Shown here piece after piece: positions 11,101 to 21,238 of a DNA stretch of 41,801 nt (its first letter is position 1; every line of letters starts with the position of its first letter). Under the pieces are notes generated by a model. It was not told the DNA's origin, did no database searches, and worked only from the letters and a program-made list of their open reading frames with translations. This DNA comes from Lenisia limosa (lineage: Eukaryota > Breviatea). The stretch spans positions 1-41,801 of the forward strand of contig LPNZ01007350.1 of the NCBI GenBank assembly GCA_001655205.1, given 5' to 3'. The translations under genes were made by a program, and so were the position numbers.

Positions 11101-13207
11101 TAGCGAGTTAAAGTCTTCCGATTACTATGATATGGATGTCTCTAGTTCAGTAAAATAATGAAGGTGTCACATTACTTCGACAAGAAATTTTTTTTATCTC
11201 ATTTCTGAGAATATGACCCACTTCATCATCAGCAGCAATTTCAATTTTGTTGTCCATCAAAAGAGACACCACCGCGATACAGTTGACAGAAATAGCAAGG
11301 TGAAGGAAGCCTTGGTTCTATAATTGTAAAAAACAGGAAGTAAGATTTTACAATTTGGAAAGAAATAAATGCCAAGAAGAACAAGACAAACTCTGAAAAA
11401 AACAATTTGTATTACGAAGTAAAATACCGAGTTGTCATTATGCAAGCACTTTATCTCTCACCTTGTTTTCCTTGTGCCTGAAGTTGATATTGAGTTGGGG
11501 GTTACTGATGAGTTGGTAACAAGACCCGATGTTACTGGCGGCAATGGCATCCCAGAACTGCAATGGGTAAGAATAAAAAGAGTCTCCAAACCGAAAGAAG
11601 CAGCCCCATAAAAGGGGAATCCGAACCGAAAGAAGCAGCCCCCCCCCACCCCCATTCCACCCAANNNNNNNNNNNNNNNNNNNNNNNNNNNNNNNNNNNN
11701 NNNNNNNNNNNNNNNNNNNNNNNNNNNNNNNNNNNNNNNNNNNNNNNNNNNNNNNNNNNNNAAGGTTGAAAGTGTCGTCTGCTTCAGCAGCTTCGCCACC
11801 ATTATCCTCCGCACCGGGGGGTTTGCATGTCTGTCAAGGTGAATCATGGTGGATGTGTTTTATGCGTTGTTGGAGACGAAGAAAAAACATAAGAGATGAA
11901 CAGTTTAAATAATAAAACGGGGTGGGGTAAAATGGGACTGCATCAAATACACAAAAAGGACAAATCTTAAATCAGAAGAAAACAGTGTATTCATCCAAAT
12001 ATCCATCCAAATCTCACCGTGTTACCCATGATTGTGACCAATGTGGGGTTGCCCATTTGTCCTCCTAAGACAAGGGGGGTTACTCCCTGGATTGTGAGTA
12101 ACACTAGGCTCCAACGTATACGTGTAGGCTTTTGCTATGACAGTACAAATATGTATGTAGTGATATCATACTATTTAGTCAAGGATATAATTCATATTAT
12201 ACTAGATAAATAGCTTGACATAAATCCCTCTAAATCCCTCTCAGGCAAATTGGGTATTGATGAGACTTACGGAATTGTCTGGAATGTAGGGGTTGGCTCC
12301 GGCAGTGATGAGAATATTGACAAGTGCAACGTTGGCTGCGGCAACACAATGGTGCAGCGCAGTTTTGCCCTAAAGCAGTCAGGATCAAGTTTCTGAGAGC
12401 TTTACTCAATTTTTATCCCAACTTTCATCATATTCATCGTAAATGATAGAATTTGTTCAACTAAGCCATCTATTATTCAACCGTTTTTACCCCCCCCCCC
12501 CNNNNNNNNNNNNNNNNNNNNNNNNNNNNNNNNNNNNNNNNNNNNNNNNNNNNNNNNNNNNNNNNNNNNNNNNNNNNNNNNNNNNCAGCATGTTGACTGC
12601 AGCCATATCGTTGGCGTTGACGGCCTTCATGAGGAGGGGGATGCCCTATTGATTGAGAATTAAAATAGTGTGTTGGTCCGTTATAGATTCCCCGTATTTC
12701 GAAAAACAACAGTAATTGAAGTTACCCCCCTCCCCAACATCATCAGCTGTCTTATTGGCGTCCAACTCAGGACGAGTGGAGAGGAACCCAATGACAGGAA
12801 CATGGCCGTTAGCAACAGCTACACCAAGAACAGTTTGGTTCTTGGAAGTTAGGGATATGCGATTGCAGATGTTTCAGAACGGGGAGATAGAACGGAGGGA
12901 TTTAGTTTTCTCTTCATGTAACAATTGATTCATTAGTATTAATCACGTATTAATATATTAATATAAGGGAAGGAAAGAGCACAAAAAGATAATGTTGGAA
13001 GAGCACACTGACCTCAGCTTCAGGGTTAGCGAAGTTGACATCGGCTCCTCCCATGACCAGTTGGCATACTGCTCCCATATCTCCAGAGCTAGCAGCATCC
13101 CAGAGCTTCTGTGAAGGGTAAGCCATTTAAACAGTCGCTGTTAGTGACTAATAGGCTGTTTATCCACACCTTATATAACCATTTACACTCACCTGTTCGT
13201 TACTCAT
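5128..13207 (-). CDS. Giant ankyrin-repeat protein with Lys/Glu stalk and C-terminal villin headpiece
   Basis: Start MSNEQ at 13193-13207 is followed by a GTGAGT donor; exon 2 (13013-13108) begins KLWDAASSGDMGAVC. Then follow more than 20 ankyrin exons, for example 12271-12371 (GKTALHHCVAAANVALVNIL), 10832-10937 (GDTALHLATRAG), 10252-10354 (GLTALHIAVTKG), 7708-7806 (GYTPLLHAVMSG). Most are about 95-110 bases, start at the repeat's Gly in phase 0 and hold one repeat. C-terminal end: exon 5924-6005, Lys/Glu-rich exon 5346-5842, exon 5218-5283, and a last exon of 18 bases (5128-5145). The final three give a complete villin headpiece: YTYEQLLSKP, YLSDAEF, VFGKTREEFQKLAKWKQQN, ending KKRVNLF like the canonical KKKLGLF. 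Ankyrin repeats bind proteins and villin headpieces usually bind F-actin, so a scaffold between actin and a membrane or cytoskeletal partner is inferred. Gaps at 7487-7569, 11665-11761 and 12502-12585 hide parts of exons. One junction (near 6110) is unresolved, so two adjacent genes cannot be fully excluded. Confidence 0.8.
5443..5842 (-). repeat. Low-complexity Lys/Glu coding repeat (KVEEKEEE type)
   Basis: On the minus strand this single exon reads as about 130 residues made almost only of E and K, with V at intervals (KVEEKEEEKVEEKEEE...). The DNA is a degenerate short repeat of GAAGAAGAAAAGGTTGAGGAG type. It links the ankyrin domain to the headpiece and probably forms a long charged single helix or coiled coil. 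The same DNA gives open frames rich in Arg/Lys, Ser/Phe or Leu/Phe in other frames; these are artefacts of composition. Confidence 0.85.
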
Positions 13208-13710
13208 GTTAATTGATCAAAAGTACCTGTTTCTTCGATCCCCGTTTTTTTAAAGTGGGCGTTGTGAGTCAAAAATATGGGTCCGCTCGGAGGAATAGCA
13301 GTAGCTGGATGGTGGGTCCCGGAAAATTTGTTGTGCGTCTTTCTTGCAGTTACGCGTGTATTGGATCGCTGTTATATTTCTGTTTTCAACTGTTATATCC
13401 AGTATATCGTTCCTCAGTTCCTCACCCTGTTATCCTGCTGTTACACTACAGACCTGTCACCTGTGACCCTTCCATCCTTCCATCTTCCCATCTCACACCT
13501 ATCAAAGTCAAATCAAAGTTTTGAACCATCCACCCATCCACCCATCCACCACTTTTTGACCAGTTGAATCGTTGAATACGAAAGTCCGGGAGTGGAAGCC
13601 TCCTGAAATCCATTTCATATTTACAAGCCGGCCAACAATGAGAATGAGTGGTTTTTGGTGCTTCACCTATTCACCTATAATACATATTGAAATTGAAAAC
13701 AACAATCCGA
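13208..13710. other. Intergenic region upstream of the ankyrin-headpiece gene
   Basis: About 500 bases between the ankyrin gene start and the stop codon of the dehydrogenase gene; both genes are on the minus strand. It should contain the ankyrin gene promoter and the 3' end of nothing else visible. There is a short octamer microsatellite (three copies of CCATCCAC, about 13527-13551). The overlapping plus-strand open frames here have no splice sites or motifs that suggest a gene. Confidence 0.5.
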
Positions 13711-16639
13711 CTAACAGGCCTTCGCAGGCATTTCCTCACCCCTCATAGCGTTCAGGGCGTTTTTCATTGTCATGATAGCCATCTGCTCAGTGAGACCAAA
13801 CAAAAACACCACTGTAAAGTAGGATTGCCAATAAAGAGAGGGCAAGGATGTTACGAGACTCCCCCCCCCCCCAACTCTGTCTCTAGTCCTGGTCGTGGCC
13901 GAAGCAATGTGAGGAATTACAATGCAGTTATCAAGCTAAATTGTCAAATCTCAACGAAAGTTAACAACCTATCAAGGAACTTTGAGTTACCTACGAGAGG
14001 CATTCGTCTTTAAGTTCACAATTCCGGAAAACACTTTCCACTAGGGAGCCCCAGGTACCTTGAGTAATTCGGAGTCAGTGGGGAGGGGCTCAGGGTCACA
14101 TACGTCAAGAGCCGCACAAGCAATCTGGACCCATTAGGCCGTATCAGGTTCACATACGTAGATATCATATTATATTATTGGAATTTGGTACAGTTTTCCA
14201 CTTCACAAAAACAAATATGTTCTGTTCTGATATACCATTTTCGATGTGAGCAAGCGAATACAACAATATTACAAAAGAGAAAAGCAATCCAACACTCACA
14301 TCGTCATTTTTAAGTGCCTCAATGAGTTCGTTTTGCTTCACAACCTGACCACGAGAGGTGTTTATGCTGATATGTCAAATATGAACTGAATAGACACAGG
14401 GGGGCAGAGGGATATGTTCTTGTATCTCAAAAATGCCTGAAATTTCCGATAAATTCCTGTTTTTGTCAGTGCTTCGTGTCATTCTGACCCGGGGTGTTTG
14501 AATACTTACAAACCCCAGTAAGACCCTCCTACAATACGCAGGTTGACTTCATTTTTTTGAATTCCTCTTGGCCGAACAGCCCAGAAGTGGCGGGAACCAG
14601 AGGGCAGTGAACTGACAGGAAATCCGACCGGGCAAGGAGAGTATCAAAATCTGTTTGATCAGCGGAGGAGACTTATTCAGTCATTTTCAATGGTAAACTG
14701 CATTTTTAACAACGTAATTCATTCGATACTATCCTCTCATGGGATACTTTCAGGTAAAATTGTCATATGTTTTCCCATCATACCGACGTATTCAGCGTCA
14801 AGATTCTTCTCAACATGGGGTTTCCTTGATCCACCGCAGTAGATAATCTGACAATTAGAAAGCGAAAGTCAATAATAGCGTAATTTTAGGATTCATAATC
14901 AAAAATAATAACAATAATAATAATAATAATAATAATAAAACAATAATAGCATAGCACACAAGCAAAATTGTTGATATACCGAACCAAACCCGCTCCAACT
15001 TTTGAGCCGAATGCATGTGCCCTTTGTGCCACTGCCTCACCAATACGGCCCATGCCAAAAATGCCGACTGTCTGGGGGGGGGGGNNNNNNNNNNNNNNNN
15101 NNNNNNNNNNNNNNNNNNNNNNNNNNNNNNNNNNNNNNNNNNNNCTGAAATTACTTTTTCTTTTTTAAAAAACCCTTCTATTCAAAACTACGATTAAAAA
15201 GGTTCTCTTAGAAATATTACAGGGGCTTTGGCACTCACATTTTCATCAAGATCCTGTCCACAGAGCCAAGTGGGGTGCCAGGCCCCCCACTCTCCGTTTC
15301 GCACCTGAGCAGTCATGTGACAGTCTTGTATCATATTTAGGATAAAATGTACATGACTGATTGAAATATACTACTGATTGGCTTTGTGGAATCCTATTAT
15401 CAATCCACACCCACCGCTCTCTCGCCCTTAAAGAGGTGACGAGAGGCAGAGAGCATCAATCCAAGAGTGTGTTCCGCACAGCTATCTGTGTGTGTGAGTT
15501 TTGTCAACTCTCAACGAGCAGCAGGGCTCATTTATAGGTTAGTAGCAGGATAGTAGAATCTTAAGCCCCATCAATACCCAGATATAATAGAACTGCTCCC
15601 CCCCCCCTCCCACTGGTGAGAACATTTGGGGTGTAGCCGACCTTGACCTTTTTCTCCTTGCAGGCTTCAACATCAATATGGTTGAATCCAACTGAAAGAG
15701 TTGAGACAACCTACAGCATCAGATATGAAGTCAGGAGAACAAATTTAAGTGAATTCAAATACAGAAATAGACCAAAAAACAAGGCGAAAATCCATACCTT
15801 TAAGTCTTCTCCACAAGCGTCGATAACAGCCTTAGTGACAGGCTCAGTGAGTGACACAACCAGGCCTAGGGAGAGGGGGAGAGTAAACCTGGAAAAATTT
15901 TCAGTAAGAATGAAAATTTATATAACAACTCTGATGGCTAGCATTTGGGAAACACACAAGGGATAAAACAACAAAACAAACAAAGCCTGACTAGTCGCTT
16001 CTGCAACACCACATCCCATCACTGGTGGAGAGTAAAATGGGGAAATTGTTGAAACACAAAAAAAGCAAAATCAGCTCTGTTGCCAGCAACACACAAGAGT
16101 TGAAAACAACAAAACAAACAGACCAGTCGCTTTGACCCACTANNNNNNNNNNNNNNNNNNNNNNNNNNNNNNNNNNNNNNNNNNNNNNNNNNNNNNNNNN
16201 NNNNNNNNNNNNNNNNNNNNNNNNNNNNNNNNNNNNNNNNNNNNNNNNNNNNNNCATACTAAAGTATATGATATGTATATTATGTATACATACATGTATC
16301 AGCAAAGCAGAAAACGCAGCAAATATCAGTATGGAATTAAGAACAGGAGGGTGCTCCTGGATGCCACCCCCTAACCTTGAACAGGTCCGAACTCCTCTAA
16401 TGCTTCGATAATTCCAGACTCTCCAGGAGGGGTGTTGCCTTGACTGTGAGAGCTTTGACAGTAGACAACAAAGCAAATATCCAAAAATCCGAAGAGCTCA
16501 GTCATGAAAGAGTCTCCCGCCAACCAGGAATAACACGGATGTTAAACTCCTTGCTTGCCTTGGAGATCAAGTCATTAGCACCGGGAGGCAAGGCTCGAGC
16601 AATGAGGATGCGGGGAAGGTCGGATGTTGTTCCGGGCAT
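13711..16639 (-). CDS. GRHPR: D-2-hydroxyacid dehydrogenase, glyoxylate/hydroxypyruvate reductase type
   Basis: This is an NAD(P)H-dependent reductase of glyoxylate or hydroxypyruvate, of the D-isomer 2-hydroxyacid dehydrogenase family. Start MPGTTSDLPRILIARALPPG (ATG 16637-16639). Then come the substrate-domain exons (SVGFNHIDVEACKEKKVKVG, about 15640-15710; HTDSCAEHTLGLMLSASR, about 15410-15505). The Rossmann exon has GIFGMGRIGEAVAQRAHAFG (about 15000-15075). After it come SDFLSVHCPL, NTSRGQVV with the catalytic Arg, LDVCDPEPLP with the catalytic Glu, and PHIASATTRTRDRV with the catalytic His. The C-terminus NALNAMRGEEMPAKAC resembles the GRHPR ending (LAGLRGEPMP), which favours GRHPR over phosphoglycerate dehydrogenase. 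No ACT domain follows. Estimated length is about 325 residues, usual for the family. Two gaps (15085-15144, 16143-16254) appear to lie in introns. Localisation is probably cytosolic; no targeting peptide is visible. Confidence 0.9.
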
Positions 16640-17725
16640 GGTTGAAAACTGTCTGGCTATGTTGACAAGTCTCTGGGCAAACATCAACAATATATATTTT
16701 TTAATATATGATGGATTGAAGGAAGAGTGTATTAGTATGGAAAGCAGCAAGTTTGCGCAAGAATTAGCGCACACGCGCAGGCTTTTGGTATCAACCATGG
16801 GTCCACTTTGTCCCCTCCCATTGCCCTCCAATCTCAATCCAAACTTCAATCAATCATATCATCGCCGAAATACATCATTGTGCAATCATTGTGGCATTGT
16901 TGTGGCAGACAAACCGAGATAGTCCTATGACTTATTCCAGTCTTCAGAAGTGAGAAACAGACTGAGTATTTGCCATTCACACGAATCCAAGGATAAAAGA
17001 TATAGCTGCACTCAATTAAACATGAAGATATATTGGTACGAACTAAACATTACATAGAACAACAGGGTAGGAAGATTCACCTAAGCGGTGAAGGTGTGTA
17101 AGGTAGAAAAAATAGTCACACATCCATCTACAACTCACCTGCGAGGAGAATAAGAGGGAGGAAAGGGTGGGATGTAACACAAGTGACTCTTTGCACAGAA
17201 ATAGGAATATCTGCGATCTAAAGGGATGACAATCATGATATTTAAGCAAATACTGCATAACCACTTCAATTATTTGCAACACTACTGCAATTTCCACCAA
17301 CATGTTTGTTATTCCTGGGAGCAAGTGGAGGTAAGGGCCGAGCAATTGAAGGCTGCATTTCAACAGTTGCTGCCACTGTACAGTTTAAGTTAAATATGGT
17401 GTACCATAAAACTATAAGAATGAGATTTAGAAAAATAGACCACAGTACCCCTTTTGATTCGAAGTGAAGCAGGAAAAACTACAGACAATAGAAACCAAAA
17501 AGAGGAAGAGCGAGCAAAAATTAACCCTTTTGTCCCACCTGGAGGAGGCAGCACAGTAGGTCCTGTCACGACCCTGAGGGAGGCCTTCTTACGTCGGCCT
17601 AAACTGCAGAAATCTGGGCCGTCTGGAGTTGTCATTTCTCGTGACAAATTATAATTGACTGAGAGAGTGTAATAATTGGAAAGAAAAGAAATTGGGCGGG
17701 TGACATGCAATTCCAAAACACTATC
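16640..17725. other. Stretch with no gene I can support
   Basis: About 1.1 kb between the dehydrogenase start and the small candidate gene at 17726. Open frames occur on both strands: a plus-strand frame ending at 16922, and minus-strand frames at 17043-17363 (hydrophobic, LQLLGPYLHLLPG) and 17390-17716 (GRRKKASLRVVTGP). I could not chain any of them through splice sites into a protein with a start and stop, and none shows a known motif. A short spliced gene here is possible. Otherwise this holds the dehydrogenase promoter. Confidence 0.3.
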
Positions 17726-18026
17726 TCAATGACAACCCTTCTTCCTCAGGCCCAACAGAGCACAGCCCCCACCATGGCGTAATGAGCTAACAAGCGTGAG
17801 GCCCAAGGCAGTCGGCTGCACTGAAGGAATAGCAGCTGCTTTCAGGAACGGAACAAACGCAGGTCGCACCATACTGACGGGTCTGACACGACTCACTATC
17901 AAGATCAAAAGATCAATGGTCCGATAATAGTTGGTTAAAGATGAGAGAGAAAAATAAATAAGAGGTGTGCTGCTCCTTGAATTCGAGACCTCTTTCACCT
18001 TTAGCAGCGGCTAGATCGGGATACAT
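17726..18026 (-). CDS. Possible small basic protein, 65 residues, two exons
   Basis: Exon 1 (17999-18026) reads MYPDLAAAK and ends in phase 1 at a GTGAAA donor. Exon 2 (17726-17895) follows a TTGATAG acceptor and continues VSRVRPVSMVRPAFVPFL to TGA. The product is basic and weakly hydrophobic with no motif I recognise. It might instead be part of a longer gene continuing into 17390-17725, since a GTTAGC donor is available inside exon 2. The call rests only on a consistent frame across one intron, so it is weak. Confidence 0.25.
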
Positions 18027-18259
18027 CACGGTCGCGTTCCCATCTACACTATTAGGGTTCCATCCATTGTTGTATAATAGACACTACAACTTTTCATAAA
18101 TGATTGTATTAACGAAACAGTACTATGTGGTGCTCTGAAAACACGACCAGGTGTGGTACTTTGAATAAACCACATGTGCATATGCATATCTAACATTGCT
18201 GTACTTTGTTTCAACAGGTCCCTGGAGGTTAATACTTTCTTCAAATAGAAAAACACAAT

Positions 18260-20962
18260 TCAGAATTTCCTGACAGAGATGCCACCACCAACTTCGTAAT
18301 TCCTCCAGCGTCCCTTGCATGCAAAACCCTGCGGACCAACCCACAAGGAGTTCATGGTTCTGAAGGAGTCAAACCAAACTTTGAAAAATTGGAGGTTCCC
18401 TTGGTTGCACCCCCTTCAAATTAAAATAATGACTAGAAAGGGAGTGGAATGAGGGAGTTCTTTTTCGAACGAAGACAAGTAATATCCCTTAAAAATACCA
18501 AGCCAGTCTCTTTTTAGAATGACAACATCCAACACATACCATCATGTCAACAACATAGTCCAGAGGAGCCAAGGATGAAGGGTGAACCGCCAGATCCAAA
18601 TGGGCTTTTCGGACCAAGTGCTCTGCATTGATACTCCATAAGGGCCTTGAATAGTGCCGAAGGTCCACAGCGGTCATATAGCCTTTGGAGAATCAATCAG
18701 GAGAGTACGGAATCGTGAATAGAAAACAATAGTGTGTCGTATTTTCATCATGAGGTTTGTCACAGATTTGTATTACTGGGGAGGCACGCAGAAAGCTGTG
18801 TCCACAGAGTTGTAAGGCAAATGAACCCTCTCTCTTATGAGCGTGATGGTATGGACGGCTTCGGGCAGATACAAACTTGTATTATTTCTCATCTCTATAT
18901 ATTACAAATATTATCCTGTTACCATCTTTAGAAACAGAAATCAGCTCATTTTCATGGTAAGGTGAAGCCTAAAGTTTATAAGATTGTTTCAGAACACTTA
19001 GCCATGAGAACGTGTCACCAACATACTTTGACAAACCCATGCCCCCACCCACACTCAGTCCGGTAACAGGTCCACTATGATGTGTCACTATTACTGTCGG
19101 TTGTACGGGGGTTTTTCGAATGTCCCAAATAGGAATTGTTCCATCCCGACCTCCTGCAATGACACTGTCTGCTTTGTCAATCATGCCACCAAAGGATAAA
19201 TGTCATATACATACATATCATATAGTATGGGTATTACTGGTGGGCATGTAGCAAGTTCTCCTACTCACTCTCAACACACTGAAGCGATAAATGACCCTTG
19301 ATGCGCTTTTTGGGGTGTCCAAGTCGCATAACAGGTTCGCGAGACTTTCCTTCACCATCATATCTAAATAATTTAGTACACTTCCCTTCGCCATGATATC
19401 TCAATTGGTACATAAGAGATGATACCAAATGAGCCGCAAACATTGCCACCATTGAAGACGACGCGAAGGCCGTGGCAACCCATGTGTCTTTTGTGCCCAA
19501 AAACTTGCTACACTCAACATAGTCCGGCCTAGGAGTGGTCATCGTTAGAGATATAATACATATTATCCATGAAAATCAGGTATTCCTTTCGAAAAAATAT
19601 GAAATACGAGAGTGTATTCAATTTCATGGATAAGAACAGTGAGACGCTAAAATACTTGAAATAACCCACAAAGGACAGGACTTGAAATGCTTCGTGACAA
19701 TACCGGAATCTGAATTCATAAGGACCTTTTGTGTCTTCCATACTCCACAATATTGCAACCCACATTTCGGTTTAATCTGAGCAGGTACATTGGTTTTACC
19801 AAATGTTGGCCCGTTTTCCTTTTTGTCAGCTTCGTCTTCGTCGTTTCGTCTCTTCAGATCTATGAAGGTGAAAAAAAATCATGTGTTAAATGGCAATTAA
19901 ATGGATCTGATCCGGTGAGCGCGTCGGCCAAGCAATCTCGTGATGTGGAGATGCAGTTTTTCAGGTGAAAATAAACTAACCGTAGCTTCGCTGCGTGGTC
20001 ACCCTTGAAGAGTCTAGCTCGCTTTTGAAGGAGTGGGCTGCAAGGTTGCCTTGGAGGGACAGCGAGGAGTAGAACTGGGTTGAGTTATGTAGGTCTATTA
20101 GCCCATTTGGAAATCAATAATGTGCTGTTTTCACCTGTATAATACCCCTGGTTTACTTTGCCATACGAATATCCCGACCCACTCTCAGAGACTTGGCAGT
20201 GGAAGCTGTTGCGACTGAATGAGGTGAGCCAGCGCAGAAAGGGAAATCATTAATAAGGTTTAAATACTTTCCTTTCCCCATCCCAAGCGCACAGGTGTCC
20301 CCGGAATTGGAAAACGTTGCAGATGTCAGAGCAGTATTCGATCGGTCAAATGATTGTCGTGACTCCCCATACTGCATCATTAAAACAAGCAATAATACCT
20401 CAGAAATAACGGTAAAAAGACACCCTCTCACGATTTGATGTGTATTAGTGGCCAGATTAGAGGCTATACGGTACGACAGATACGGGCAAAGCTTGAAGTC
20501 CATTGTGCTTCGGATGAGCTGTTGGTAGGCTGGCATCGTGTCCCGTCTGGAGATTATATCAAAAAAACGAAGACTAAAAAAACCAAAAGTGTTGGGTTAT
20601 TTATCCATTTTTCATCACTAATCCCAATAAATTTTCAACTGTCAAAATGATAAACACAATAATTCGAAAAGAGGGAATAAACTTGAGCAAAGAAAAAATT
20701 CCAATAAAAGAACTATTCAAGAGGAAGGTATCGTTAGATTAGCTCACCTTGAGGTCCATAGTCCTGGCTGCCCGCTGGGGTGAAGAGATGGTGGAGGACT
20801 GTCAGTTATTTGATCGACCTTTTCAGGAGTGGTGGGAAGTGGCGCATCTGGAGCTTCTTTGATTGGTTGTTTAACCTTTTTTTTAACCTGAAGAGAGGCT
20901 GGCGGTGGGTTAGAGGCTGCCTGGGCGTGTGCAAAGTAATCTCCCAAAGTTCGTTGACCCAT
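18260..20962 (-). CDS. WD40-like protein with N-terminal PCNA-interacting (PIP) box
   Basis: The ATG at 20960-20962 opens MGQRTLGDYF, a textbook PIP box (Q-x-x-L-x-x-Y-F) at the very N-terminus. It is followed by a Lys/Pro-rich linker (LQVKKKVKQPIKEAPD). Exon 1 ends in phase 2 at GTGAGC, and the next exon (about 20430-20545) continues RDTMPAYQQLIRSTMDFKL. Later exons give beta-propeller-like blades: TALTSATFSNSGDTCALG, TTPRPDYVECSKFLG (about 19460-19540), SVIAGGRDGTIPIWDIRKTP (about 19100-19170), and TAVDLRHYSRPLWSI (about 18550-18680). WDIR fits the W-D-x-R motif of DDB1-CUL4 receptors (DCAFs). PIP box plus WDxR suggests a PCNA-linked DNA repair or replication factor, analogous to DDB2 or CDT2; this is inference. 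The 3' end is uncertain: one reading stops at TGA 18260-18262, another may run further left. One intron (about 18690-18970) contains a dispersed repeat. Confidence 0.65.
18765..18925 (-). repeat. Dispersed repeat, copy C (intronic)
   Basis: Read on the minus strand, this copy contains GCCGTCCATACCATCACGCT, CATTTGCCTTACAACTCTG and CTTTCTGCGTGCCTCCCC, in the same order as copies A and B. It lacks about 35 bases between the first and second block. It lies inside an intron of the PIP-box WD40 gene, inverted relative to copies A and B and parallel to the gene. Confidence 0.8.
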
Positions 20963-21238
20963 TGTCCTTTTAAACCTCCTCTTCTCCTTCTTCCCTTGTT
21001 ACCTGTTCTTCCCCTCTTCTTTGCCCTTGAGCAACCTTGATAAAAACGACAAGGTCACATAGCTTTTGTACGCCTATGTATTATTATATTTAGTGATATC
21101 CAAAGCTTGTGTGTGAGAAGAAAGCAACGACATTACGACATTGTAAAATATTTGTTTGAACACATATTGAGCTTAAAGTGAAGAGAAAAGAAGTTACGGT
21201 GCATCAAGTAACGTTTCTGCTCCCTCCTCGGTAACGCA
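20963..21238. promoter_or_regulatory. Divergent intergenic region (PIP-WD40 / NPSN)
   Basis: About 280 bases separate the two start codons. Both genes must be transcribed from here. The part next to the WD40 start is pyrimidine-rich on the plus strand (about 20970-21030); I cannot name a specific promoter element. Confidence 0.35.

Noticed and set aside
13213-13567. Two overlapping plus-strand open frames upstream of the ankyrin gene
   Set aside because: No motifs, no splice partners, and simple repeats near the end; more likely promoter region.
16440-16922. 160-codon plus-strand open frame
   Set aside because: It overlaps the first exon of the dehydrogenase in antisense and shows no motif.
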